Source: Halichoerus grypus (taxonomy: Eukaryota; Chordata; Mammalia; Carnivora; Phocidae). Taken from it: a DNA stretch of 64,000 nt. Below, one piece after another: positions 21,498 to 31,285 of this stretch. Under the pieces are notes generated by a model. It was given only the letters and a program-made list of their open reading frames with translations. It ran no database searches and was not told the origin of the DNA. The stretch is from the NCBI RefSeq assembly GCF_964656455.1, contig NC_135723.1, positions 94,813,283-94,877,282 of the forward strand. Direction: 5' to 3'. Both the position numbers and the translations under genes were made by a program. Each line of letters opens with the position of its first letter. The stretch's first letter is position 1.

Positions 21498-24400
21498 CTA
21501 TAGGAATAAATGAGAGATATCGTTCCCTCCCCATCCTAATATGTGTTGGTGTGCTGAGTCTGAGCTCCTCAGTTTACATTATCTCTTAGGGATTTAACAG
21601 ATCAGGGCATAAGAGTGAGCGTATAGGCCCAAAGGAGGCTGCTGTAAGGGTGGGAGCTACATAATAAGAATCTAAGTTCATGACCAAAATGGAAGATTTC
21701 CAAGTCTAGTAGACAGGGCTATTCCAGATGTATTTGATTTTGACAAATAAAAAAAATTCTCTCATATCTATATGAAAATTATAAATTTATAATTCTATAA
21801 ATCTTATAAATTTATAATTATATTTTGGTCAATAAAGAATAAGAAAGATAAATAGAAACAGTTGAAAGCTGTACTGGAATGATAACAGTGGTAAAATTAT
21901 GATTGATTTTATTTTCTTTGGTCACATTTTTTTCTACAGTGAGCATTTATAATTTTGCAATGTATTTCAAGTACAGCGAGACCTCAGATGAAAGAGGTAT
22001 CACTTTGGCTAAGACCATCAGGGAAGACTCTTTGGAGAAAATGGGATTTGAGCATCAGAGTCCTATGGGTAGAAGTAGGGATGGGTGAATACTCCAGGAG
22101 CAGGCAACATATTCACAGATGCAGTAGGTCACAGGCACATGTTCAGGACATTACAAAAGTTTGGTTTGTTTGGAACATACATTCTGTATATGGCATATGC
22201 ACAGCCTGTTTCTAACATCCAAGGTTGTTGTCTGAGGGTGGGGTCTATGTGCAGGATAGTGAGGAAAACATGTAAAAATGCTTCCCTTGTTACCCTCCCT
22301 ACATCTCTCAGAGTCTTATTTCTATATGGTTTAGTTCCTTCAAAATCATGCAGTAATAAGGTTAAACTATTTCCTTAACAAACAATGTACTTATTTGAAA
22401 TATAAGTAAAATCATTTAAATTTTAAAATGCCAAAGCCCTGCATACCCAGAGATTTTCATTTGGTATTTCTAAGATGGGCCTGTTGTTTTTGTTTTTGCT
22501 TTTTGGTTTGCTCAAGCAGTTCTTATTTACATAGGGATTTGAGAACCCATGGTCTACTCCTCATTAGAGCTTCAGCCTGAATTCATAACTAAAAACTCTT
22601 TAAAACCCACTTCAGTGCAGTATTACAATATCTTTAGGCTTGTTTTAGAGCATGTTGTGAAATGTCCATCTTCCTGGCTATCTTTTTAGCCTTCAGGTTT
22701 CACTCAAACCACTGCTCCCCAAGAACATGGATTTCAACCTTAATCTATATATTTTAGGATCTCTATATCATTGATGGCATCTCAGAGTCTCCTACAGGGC
22801 TTCATAAAAATACTAAATTCCTACATCATTTTATCAAATTCCTGAATCAAAATCTTTGGGTATAGAGCTCAGCAATCAGTTTTATTTTTATAGCTATACC
22901 AGAGATTTAGATGCCACGAGCCCAACACTTCCCTACTGGCCATAGAGTTCACCAGCTTCTCCTTTGGTCTACCAAGAGTCTGCCAGACTTAGGTTCTTCT
23001 GGGCCTGAGCCATTCAGACTTCTTCCTTCCTGCTATGACCTATTTATACCTTAACCTTCTGCTCCAGGCTTACCCACCTAGGTACTCTCCAGGTTCCCAT
23101 CCCCATGGATAATGTAGCTCTGAAGTTCATTCATGAAGAAATGAACAAGATACCTTTGTATAACTCAAAGTGAGGAATACAGTTTTCTCAACCGTGGGCA
23201 CTAAAATCTCTGCTAACTGGTTGATTAAAAATCTTGCTATAGAAGAACATCTTTAGTAACATCAACTTTGAAGTACCATATGTCTTGGAGATGATGAAAA
23301 AAACAATAATTTCAGAGGAATTTGAACACTGCCAAATGATATATTTAAGTATAATGGCCCAGAGAGCAGGAAATGTTAGCGAGTCAAAAAAAACATGGCA
23401 TCTCTGGCAAGGGGTGGCCCAAGGCTTATGTTAATCCTTCTGACTCCTGCATCACTAATCCAACAGCAACAGCACATGAATGGGAGCTATCATTACTCCA
23501 AGGGCAGGCCAAGATTTAAAATCATCCTGCACTGAAATGCAACATGTGGCAGTTTAAATTTCTTCTTAATAATTCAAGAGGTAACAGGTAACATACTCAA
23601 TCCATGGAGTGAGACAGTACCCTATTCTCACACAGTACCAGACATGGAGTCCTGAAAGGTCAATGTCATACTCAGGAAGATATAAATCCTTGAAGCAAAT
23701 CAGTGCCTGGACTTAGTCAATAACCAGGTGGAATGTATTAGTCTGTGAGGGTCAGGTGCATTGAGAATGACAGCTTACTCTCTTCTAAGAAATCTGCAAC
23801 AAGAAATCTTAAAGATTCTTGTAAAATATTCATAGAAACACAAATTTTTACTGACAAATAAGCAGATACTCTCGATTTCGTTATCAAGGGACATTGCTAC
23901 ATTATTCAGGCCTAGAAACTCCTTCCCGGTTGGGATCCTGTAACACCAACTCCTATTAAATATTTGACCAAACACCCAAATTTGAGAAAGGCTCCAAAAA
24001 ACCTTTTGCCGTAATAACTATTCTGGTTCCAACTTCAGATAAATTACCCCCATATATTTTCTTCATGAAAATTAAGGTACATCCATGTGATGAAACTACC
24101 AATAAATTTGAAAAATTATATAACATAGACAAATTTCTTTCCATCAACATTGCTTAATAAAACACAGCTTTAAATAGTAAAGAAAAAATACTCTGACTAA
24201 TCCAATAATTAATTATTAATGACACTGAAATTATATTTTAAACTTCTCCCACAATGAGAACACCCAGCCCTGTTATCTTCACCAATCACTTCTACCAAAT
24301 ATTTCAAAAATAAATAACAACAATTATACACAATTATTCAGGAGAACAGAGAAGAGGACTTCCCAACTCAATTTATGAGTCCAGCTTAATCTCCTGATAA

Positions 24401-24560
24401 CAAATTCTGATAAATATATTATGATGAAGTAAAATTACAGGTCAATATCACTCATGGACAGATAATCAAAGATACTAAGAAAAGTCTATCAAATTAAATC
24501 CATCTCTTTATCTACCTATCTACATATCTATATATTCACCTACATAAATCTATGTATGTG

Positions 24561-24588
24561 TGTATATATATATATATATGTATATATT
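24561..24588. repeat. (TA)n/(TG)n low-complexity run
   Basis: TGTGTGTATATATATATATATG type alternating purine-pyrimidine stretch. Confidence 0.85.
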
Positions 24589-24647
24589 CTTAACAACATT
24601 ATAACTACTTCGGTTTATTCCTGCAGTGAAAGGTTGGTTTTTTGAGG

Positions 24648-24826
24648 TTTTTTTTAAGATTTTATTTATTTATTTGACACAGAGAGAGATAGCGAGAGCA
24701 GGCACACAAGCAGGGGGAATGGGAGAGGGAGAAGCAGGGAGCCCCATGCGGGGCTCAATCCCAGGACCCTGGGATCACGACCTGAGCCGAGGGCAGACAC
24801 TTAATGACTGAGCCACCCAGGCGCCC
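24648..24826 (-). mobile_element. Carnivore tRNA-Lys SINE (SINEC)
   Basis: Minus-strand copy with T-rich left end and CCACCCAGGCGCCC right end. A clean TSD is not obvious. It lies 140 bp from a plus-strand SINE, so the two form an inverted pair. Confidence 0.92.
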
Positions 24827-24966
24827 TTTTTTGTTTGTTTGTTTAAAGAGAAAGTTTGGTTTAATATTCAAAACACAATGAAATTCTCCATGTTAACAAA
24901 ATAAAAGAAAGACTCATGTAATCGTTATCAATTGAACCAAAAAACTTTTTGATAAAATTCATTCTT

Positions 24967-25197
24967 GGGGTGCCTGGATGGTGTAGTTGGTTAAGAGTTT
25001 GACTCTTGAAAAAAAAAAAAAAAAGAGTCTGACTCTTGGTTTCAGCTCAGGTCATGATCTTGGGTTTGAAACTGAGGCCCAAGCTGGGCTCCCTACTCAG
25101 CAGGGAGTCTGTTTAGGTTTCTCTCTCCCTCTCCCTTTGCGCCTCTCCCTGTTTGTGTGCTGTCTCTCTCTCTCTCTCCAAAAAAAAAAAAAAAAAT
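24967..25197 (+). mobile_element. Carnivore SINE with an internal A-run
   Basis: Plus-strand copy. After the first GACTCTTG there is a run of 16 A (25009-25024), then GAGTCTGACTCTTGG repeats the previous phrase before the body continues. Flanked by degraded ATTCATTCTT / ATCATTATC. The internal A-run looks like a fusion of a truncated SINE head to another copy. Confidence 0.9.
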
Positions 25198-25246
25198 CAT
25201 TATCTATTTATGAATTTTTAAAACTTATCAAACCAGTGAACTAGTA

Positions 25247-25742
25247 CTCTATTGCTGCTGTACAAATTGTCACAAACTTAGTGGCTTAAACAACACAAAT
25301 TTATTATCTTGAAATACTATAGGTTAGAAGTTCAACACAGGTCTCACCAGACTAAAAATCAAAGTGTCTAAGGGCTGTGTTCTTTTCTGGAGGCTCAGAA
25401 GGAGAATCCATTTCCTTGCTTTTCCCAGCTAAGTCTGTCCTAATTCTTGGGCTCATAGCCCCCTTTCTCCATCTTTAAGGCCAGCCATGTTGCATCTCTC
25501 TGACTCTTCTTCCATCTACACATCTTTCTAACTGAGCAAAGCTGAAAATGTTTCTCTGATTTTAAGGATTCATGTGACTAGATTAGGCCTACTTGGAAGA
25601 TCCAGGATAATTCCTCTATCTCTATTCTTTAACATTAATCACATCTGCAAAGTTCCATTTGCCATGTAAGGTAACATATTTATAGTTCAGGAGCTGAGGA
25701 CTTGCACTTCTTTGCAGGGTGGGGGGAGACATTTTCTACCAC
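25247..25742 (-). mobile_element. MLT1-type solo LTR (ERVL-MaLR)
   Basis: The order CTATTGCTGCTGTACAAATT, 'ACTTAGTGGCTTAAACAACA', 'TTTATTATCTT', 'GGAGGCTCAGAAGGAGAATC' and a terminal ACATTTTCTACCACA block is the reverse complement of an MLT1-type LTR. The 8-bp direct repeat AACTAGTA at 25239-25246 and 25743-25750 includes the likely host-site duplication. It is a solo LTR without internal retroviral sequence and is inserted in old L1 sequence. Confidence 0.75.
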
Positions 25743-26490
25743 AACTAGTAATAAAAAGGAACTTCTTTAATCTAATAAAGAATATCTACAAACATCCACA
25801 CCTAGTATTAAATTTAATATTGAGCTATTAACAGCTTTCACTGTGCACCAGAAATACCACAGCATATCCTCAATGGTTACTTCTATTGAACACTGTACTG
25901 GAGGTTCTAAGTGGTTTAGTAAGTCAAGAAAAGATATAAAAATATGAGGAAATGAAAAATGTGCTATATTATTAAGTGATATATTTGTGTATATAGAAGA
26001 TCTAAAAGAATCAATGAGAAATTATAAGGATTATTAAGTATTTGCAAGATTTCTGAACACATGATCAATTTACAAAAATAATTCTATTTCTCTATGCCAG
26101 TAACAAACTATTAGAATATGAAATTTTTAAAAATCATACCATTTACAGTGGCATACAATGCCATGTACCAAAAATAAATCTAACAAAAAGATTTTCCACA
26201 GAAATATTTTTGACAGAAATTAAAGAAGACCTGTAAATGGAAGGACATGCTATTTTCATGGATTGTAAACCCAGTACCATAAATGTGTTCATTCTCCCAC
26301 CGTTGATCTATCGAATCAATATAATCCCAATCAAAACACCATTTTTCCTTTGTAGACTTTTAAAATACTCATGAAATGCACAAGCTGGTTTTTGAATACA
26401 CATGAAATGCAAAGGGTCAAGAATAAGAGCAAGATAAGAAAATCTTGAGGAAGAAACAATTGGAAAGAATTACTGTACTGGATGTCATTA

Positions 26491-26620
26491 GGGATTCTTT
26501 TTTATTTGTTTGTTTGGGGGTTTTAACACTTTTTCTTAAGTAGGCTCCAACATGGGACTCAAACTCACAACCCTGAGATCAAGAGACAACACTATACCAA
26601 CTGAGCCAGTCAGATGCCCC
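26491..26620 (-). mobile_element. Older carnivore tRNA-derived SINE
   Basis: Minus-strand tRNA-like body: CAACATGGGACTCAAACTCA, 'ACCCTGAGATCAAGAG', and CCAACTGAGCCAGTCAGATG at the right end. It has no CT/AATAAA tail on this side beyond an oligo-T region. It resembles the outer SINE at 63044-63137. Confidence 0.8.
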
Positions 26621-26710
26621 ATGAGTAACTTTTTTTAAACATTGTAACCATTTAAAAAGTGTGAAATTGACATGATGAAAACAAATAGAACAATGATAAA
26701 ATATGGATAC

Positions 26711-26880
26711 CTGGGCACCTGGGTGGCTTAGTCAGTTAAGCATCTGACTCTTGATTTTTGCTCAGGTCATGATCTTAGGGTTGTGAGATCAAGCCCCACT
26801 TTGGGCTCTGCACTGGGCATGGAGCCTGTTTAAGATTTTCTCTCTCTCCCACTCCTGCTGCCCCCCTCCCTCTCTAAAAC
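26711..26880 (+). mobile_element. Carnivore tRNA-Lys SINE (SINEC)
   Basis: Plus-strand copy starting CTGGGCACCTGGGTGGC and ending in CCCTCCCTCTCTAAAAC, with a short tail. Inserted in old L1 sequence. Confidence 0.9.
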
Positions 26881-27130
26881 AAAAATATATAGATAGCTAA
26901 TTTGCAATGAAATCACAAAACTATGAGAAAAATATGTTTTTTTCAACAACAGCATAGAGATGATTGAATATCCATATGGAAAAAAATTAATCTTAGTCCC
27001 TTCTCACATCAAACACAAAAAGCCATCTATAAGCGGATAGTAGATCTAAATATCTAATGAAACAACAACAACAACAAGAAACCTCCTAGAAGATAAAATG
27101 AGTATCTTCATGAACTTGGAGCAGAGAAAA

Positions 27131-27285
27131 CAGGGTCCTAGGATCAAACCCTGCATCGGGCTCCCTGTTCAGCAGGGAGACTGCTTCTCCCTCTCTCTCC
27201 GGGGCTCCCTCTGCTTGTGCGCGCGCGCTCTCTCTCTCTCTGTGTCAAATAAATAAATAAAATCTTTAAAAATAAATTTAATTTT
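27131..27285 (+). mobile_element. 5'-truncated carnivore SINE
   Basis: Plus-strand copy lacking the tRNA-like head; it begins at CAGGGTCCTAGGATCAA. It has a (GC)4 insertion, TGCGCGCGCGCTCTC, before the CT run, and an AAATAAATAAATAAAATC tail. Confidence 0.9.
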
Positions 27286-27381
27286 TTAATTTTTTAAAAA
27301 AGTACTCCGTATATAAAAAGTGTTAAGAAGGGGGGAAACACCATGTTGGAGTTCATAGCACACTGACAAGAGACACAGGAG

Positions 27382-27687
27382 AAATCTCTGGCAGCTACCC
27401 TTAAGAGGAAAATGTGGGGATCAAGAAAAACACTAAGAAAGTGGAATGCAATGTGTAAAACTTCTCCCTACCCCCAAAAGTACAACTATAGTAAAGAACT
27501 TTAATATTATTTAAAACTTCTGAATCAAATTTTAAAATCTCTGGCAGCTACCTTTAAGAGGAAAATGTGGGGATCAAGAAAGACACTAAGAAAGTGGAAT
27601 GCAATGTGTAAAACTTCTCCATACCCCCGAAAGTATAACTATAGTAAAGAACTTTAATATTATTTAAAACTTCTGAATCAAATTCTA
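27382..27687. repeat. Two-copy tandem duplication, 153-bp unit
   Basis: Units at 27382-27534 and 27535-27687 both start AAATCTCTGGCAGCTACC and differ at only a handful of positions (for example GGATCAAGAAAAACAC versus GGATCAAGAAAGACAC). The sequence matches no repeat family I know. No open frame spans it. Confidence 0.93.
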
Positions 27688-27855
27688 TTTTATCATGTTT
27701 GCTTGGATGCTTTGTACAATCTATGGACGGACAGCAACATGTCTAGCAACTGCCCGCTCCATTTAGGTTAAACCTGTAAAATACTTATTAGTCCTCAATA
27801 AACAGAAACTAATATTACAATTCTGATCACAGCCTATTAAATTAACAAATTTTTG

Positions 27856-28052
27856 GGCGCCTGGGTGGCTCAGTTGGTTAAGCGACTGCCTTCGGCTCAG
27901 GTCATGATCCTGGAGTCCCAGGATCGAGTCCCGCATCGGGCTCCCTGCTCGGCAGGGAGTCTGCTTCTCCCTCTGACCCTCCTCCCTCTCATGCTCTCTG
28001 TCTCTCATTCTCTCTCTCTCAAATAAATAAATAAAATCTTAAAAAAAAAAAA
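27856..28052 (+). mobile_element. Carnivore tRNA-Lys SINE (SINEC), young
   Basis: Full plus-strand copy, close to consensus. TSD ATTAACAAATTTTTG at 27841-27855 and again at about 28053-28067. Confidence 0.96.
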
Positions 28053-28397
28053 ATTAACAAATTTTTGACTGCCTCCCCCATTATATTCTGTCTAATTCAT
28101 TTCTGTGTGCTCATCACCTTAAACCTCTCTGTAAAGGTAGGTGCTTAATCAATATTTGTAGAATAGATTATCTGAAAGAACTAGGTAGATGATGGGTAGA
28201 GAGATGAATTCATAAAAGAAAGGATGAATGCTGAGACTGTTCACATCAACTTTATGGGGAAACACCCTAGAATGGTCAGCCATGGAAGATAAATGTTTGC
28301 TTATAGTAGGCCTTGTATTTTCCTACTTTGGTACTCTCTCTATTAGTGTTTGGGCATGCCTCTTTGGGTCCTTGTCCTCACTGGTAGGCAGTGGAGT

Positions 28398-28446
28398 AGT
28401 TAAAAGCTCAGGTTCCAAAGGCAGACTGCTTGCATTCAAATTCTGG
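28398..28446 (+). mobile_element. MIR, 5' part
   Basis: AGTTAAAAGCTCAGGTTCCA and the following CAGACTGCTTGCATTCAAAT correspond to the tRNA-derived head of MIR. It continues after a 170-bp interruption at 28616. Confidence 0.7.
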
Positions 28447-28615
28447 TTCATCCAAAGATGTATGCATGGTAAAGTTAGGGATGTGAAGCCTCAGGGCCCC
28501 TTACTTACAACCTCTTCCCAAGTCCTGTATCTGTATTTCATATTTGAAAATTTGCATTTTACTTCCGAAAGAGGTTCCCACTATTGTAAAACAAAACTTT
28601 TGTATTCCACAAAAC

Positions 28616-28815
28616 ATGGATCCAAACCTGGCTCTACCAGTAACTGGCTATGTGACGTGGGCTTAGCGTATTTATCTGCTATGTGCCTCCATTTCTCCAT
28701 TTGTAAATGGAAGAAAGCTGGCAATCTGCTCCATAGCATTGTTTTGAAAATTGAGTAAATATGTGTAAAATGTTTAGCACAGTGTAATGCACATAGTATG
28801 TGTTCACTGTGCATT
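28616..28815 (+). mobile_element. MIR, core and 3' part
   Basis: CTGGCTCTACCAGTAACTGG, 'TGTGACGTGGGCTTAG', 'TCTCCATTTGTAAATGG' and the ATGCACATAGTATGTG block follow the MIR core and 3' end in order. The head of the same element is at 28398-28446. The segment 28447-28615 between them is not MIR. Confidence 0.8.
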
Positions 28816-29386
28816 GGCTTCTTTAACTCTTTTTTTGGTCATTCCTTACCTTCCTTTTTTGTGAGCCCTGTCAGGTCTAAGATCACCTTCTTCTTTGCAA
28901 ATTTAGCCTGTGGCAGGCTCCTCTTTAATCCTTAATCCCTTCCCCTTGCACCTGTACATTCCTTTCTATGAGCCTCTTCAGCTGTTTACAGTCTGATTTT
29001 ATCAACCTCTATTTGTTTTTTGAAACCTACTAGACCCGTTCATTACTTAAAGGACATGACAATTTTGGTTTCATTTTTCTCCCCCTAGGAGCCATCTGCT
29101 AGATTAGTTTTCTAAACAATAGCATGAAGAAGAAAATGATATTATCCTCAAACTTTCTAAACAACACTCCGAAAACTTTCCAACATACCATCTATAGAAC
29201 TGCAGTAGTTACTTAGATTCTATCTTCCCTCTGAAATTTTGATCTTTTCAGATATATTCAACCCCACGAATACTGATGCCTCTGAGTCAACTGTGGAACA
29301 GACTTGGGACACATGGATTTTTGCAGGTGGACTTGCCTAGTTCCTAAAACCAAGCTAAAACCAAGGTTTGCCTGATACTGTTCATC
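28816..29386. other. Unique intergenic DNA
   Basis: AT-rich, no recognisable gene, RNA or transposon. Confidence 0.45.
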
Positions 29387-29401
29387 TCCATTCAGATCTT
29401 T

Positions 29402-29598
29402 TTTTTTTTTTTTTAAAGATTTTATTTATTTATTTGACAGAGAGAGAGCGAGAGCAGGAACACAAGCAGGGGGAATGGGAGAGGGAGAAGCAGGCTTCTT
29501 GCTGAGCAGGGAGCCCGATGTGGGACTCGATCCCAGGACCTTGGGATCATGACCTGAGCCGAAGGCAGACGCTTAATGACTGAGCCACCCAGGCTCCC
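29402..29598 (-). mobile_element. Carnivore tRNA-Lys SINE (SINEC)
   Basis: Minus-strand copy. TSD TCCATTCAGATCTT (29387-29400) and TCCATTTAGATCTTT (29599-29613), one mismatch. Confidence 0.94.
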
Positions 29599-29824
29599 TC
29601 CATTTAGATCTTTAATGCAGTGTGGGTAGCAGGTGAGGAAATTATGTTGCGTGATTTATTGGCTTATTGGCCCTTAAACCATATCAGTTTCTAGAATAAA
29701 TATCTATTTCTGATTTAGCCAAAATTGTTTAACCAATATCTGCAAACATTTATATCAGGCTAAAATACCCAGGAGTCCTACAATCAAAAATACATTATGG
29801 AATGAAAGATTAAAAATATGGCCA

Positions 29825-30033
29825 GGTGCCTGGGTGGCTCAGTTGGTTAAGTGACTGCGTTCAGCTCAGATCATGATCCTGGAGTCCTGGGATCAAGTCC
29901 CACATCGGGCTCCCAGCTCGGCGGGGAGTCTGCTTCTCCCTCTGACCCTCCCCCCTCTCATGCTCTCTCTCTCTCTCTCTCATTCTCTCTCTCTCTCAAA
30001 TAAATAAATAAAATCTTTTAAAAAAATAAAAAT
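29825..30033 (+). mobile_element. Carnivore tRNA-Lys SINE (SINEC)
   Basis: Plus-strand copy with a two-part (CT)n run and an AAATAAATAAATAAAATC tail. Flanks AAAAATATGGCC and AAAAGTATGGTC are the likely TSD. Confidence 0.93.
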
Positions 30034-31120
30034 AAAAGTATGGTCATTCCTACTCGCCTGTAAGGGATCCTCACCATGTTCCATTATTCTATGGATATTA
30101 CTTTCCATGATATCCCTGACCAATATGTGACCATCACATAAAAAACAATGATTTTTAAACTAATATATATGTAAATATCATCATGCAATGCCTCTCAATA
30201 TTATGTTCCATAGGCAATAATCTGTTTTATATCCCAGGAACACTGAAGCATCTTGAAGCCCAGCAAAAATGATAATCAAGAATTCAGTACAACATGCCCA
30301 GCTGCCTTATCTTCTCTACTCCCCATCTGCCCTTCCCATCTGAAATGCCTGGTATATCATGGGTTTAGAACCTGATTTCAACCCAAAGTTTCAAATACAC
30401 TTGCAACCAATATAGGTTCCAACCCTTTCAGCATTTATTGTCCCTTCTCAAACACTAGCTGAATTAGGATTCTCAAATAGAACCAAAAGAATGTGTGTGT
30501 GTGTGTGTGTGTGCGCGTGTGTGTTCGTGTTAGAGCCCCTGAAGTTAAGGACTCAACAATCACACACAAATTTGTGCCACCCAGTTTTATAGTCTTAATT
30601 TCCCAGCATCCAGAGCAGCCCATCTCTAGTTTTCTCCCCTGTCATGATTGGTGGTGGCCCCTAGGAGAATCCTGATCACCCTAGCAGCCCTATGAAATTT
30701 TTTGAAGAACATCTCCTCTTGAACTTATTATAAGGGGATCAAGCAAAGGTGTCCTACAGCTGTAATCTGAAATCTGCTACCACAGCTGGTAGCAGTCTCT
30801 CTAGAGACTAGGGGAGCAGACTGTTTTTAAGGCTACATACAGCAGGCATATGATTATGAGGGAAAAGAAAACATTTCTGTAAGCTAGGAAAGAGCTGCTA
30901 TGTTTTTTGAGGTCCTGGCTATTCTGAGAAACTCTGGTACACTAAGTAAATGAGGAAGGATAATCTAACTCCTTTCCCGGACTCGAACACTGTAGCTGAA
31001 TGTTGACTTTTTCCATAGAAAAACAAACTTTAGTTCAACAAGGAAAGAGCATGAGTGGGAAGGATAATTGGCTAATTGACCACATGGATCCGCTTGGCAG
31101 CTCTCCCACTTCTTTGATCT
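30034..31120. other. Upstream flank of PIP
   Basis: About 1.1 kb between the last SINE and the PIP TATA box, free of recognisable transposons. It holds a (GT)n microsatellite at 30492-30524. A palindromic TTCCATAGAA at 31011-31020 has the outer half-sites of a STAT-like element but a 4-base spacer. In other mammals PIP is induced by prolactin (STAT5) and androgens; binding here is not shown by the sequence. Confidence 0.5.
30492..30524. repeat. (GT)n microsatellite
   Basis: GT run with GC interruptions, about 650 bp upstream of the PIP start codon. Confidence 0.92.
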
Positions 31121-31123
31121 GCA

Positions 31124-31128
31124 TATAA
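31124..31128 (+). promoter_or_regulatory. PIP: PIP TATA box
   Basis: TATAA within CATATAAGG, 63 bp upstream of the PIP start codon. With the usual 25-30 bp spacing, transcription should begin near 31150-31158, giving a 5' UTR of about 35-40 nt. This fits a hormone-regulated, tissue-restricted gene with a TATA promoter rather than a CpG island; the flank is CpG-poor. Confidence 0.75.
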
Positions 31129-31190
31129 GGAGTATGCTGGGCACCTGGGACAGTACTTCTCTAGGACATCACATTCCTGTCTCATCCAAC

Positions 31191-31285
31191 ATGCACCTTC
31201 TCCAGCTCCTGTTCAGAGCCGGCCCTGGCGTCCTGCTCCTGGTTCTCTGTCTGCAGCTGGGGACCAACAAAGCTCAGGAAGACAA
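31191..31285 (+). CDS. PIP: PIP coding exon 1 (signal peptide)
   Basis: Starts MHLLQLLFRAGPG and ends within the codon for Asn32 (phase 2). The donor is AA|GTGAGC at 31286. It encodes the whole signal peptide and the first mature residues Gln-Glu-Asp. Confidence 0.95.

Larger units (their letters stand above)
20998..24175. other. Intergenic DNA with small microsatellites, no gene seen
   Basis: Holds a (CA)n run at 21123-21144 and a (TGC/TGT)n run at 21474-21497. Open frames at 21903-22378 and 23775-24150 have no recognisable similarity. A degraded MER5-like patch may lie at 22785-22945. No exon structure is supported. Confidence 0.45.
24180..27120 (+). mobile_element. Old L1 ORF2 remnant, split by several insertions
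   Basis: Decayed plus-strand L1. Positions 24240-24480 resemble the start of the RT domain (CCAATCACTTCTACCAAATA region, then the GGTCAATATCACTCATGGAC block). It resumes at 24850-24960, 25751-26490, 26640-26705 and 26885-27115. The last part matches the region before the ORF2 C terminus (CCATATGGAAAAAAATTAAT). Three SINEs and an MLT1 LTR interrupt it. No open frame survives. Confidence 0.7.

Noticed and set aside
27382..27687. CRISPR-like or satellite array
   Set aside because: Only two adjacent units without spacers in a mammalian genome; a simple tandem duplication explains it.
28228..28758. 176-codon open frame
   Set aside because: Overlaps a MIR and its interrupting segment; the frame crosses repeat sequence and has no family resemblance.
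31011..31020. STAT5 site upstream of PIP
   Set aside because: TTCCATAGAA has a 4-base spacer rather than the TTCnnnGAA form, so I mention it only as a possibility.
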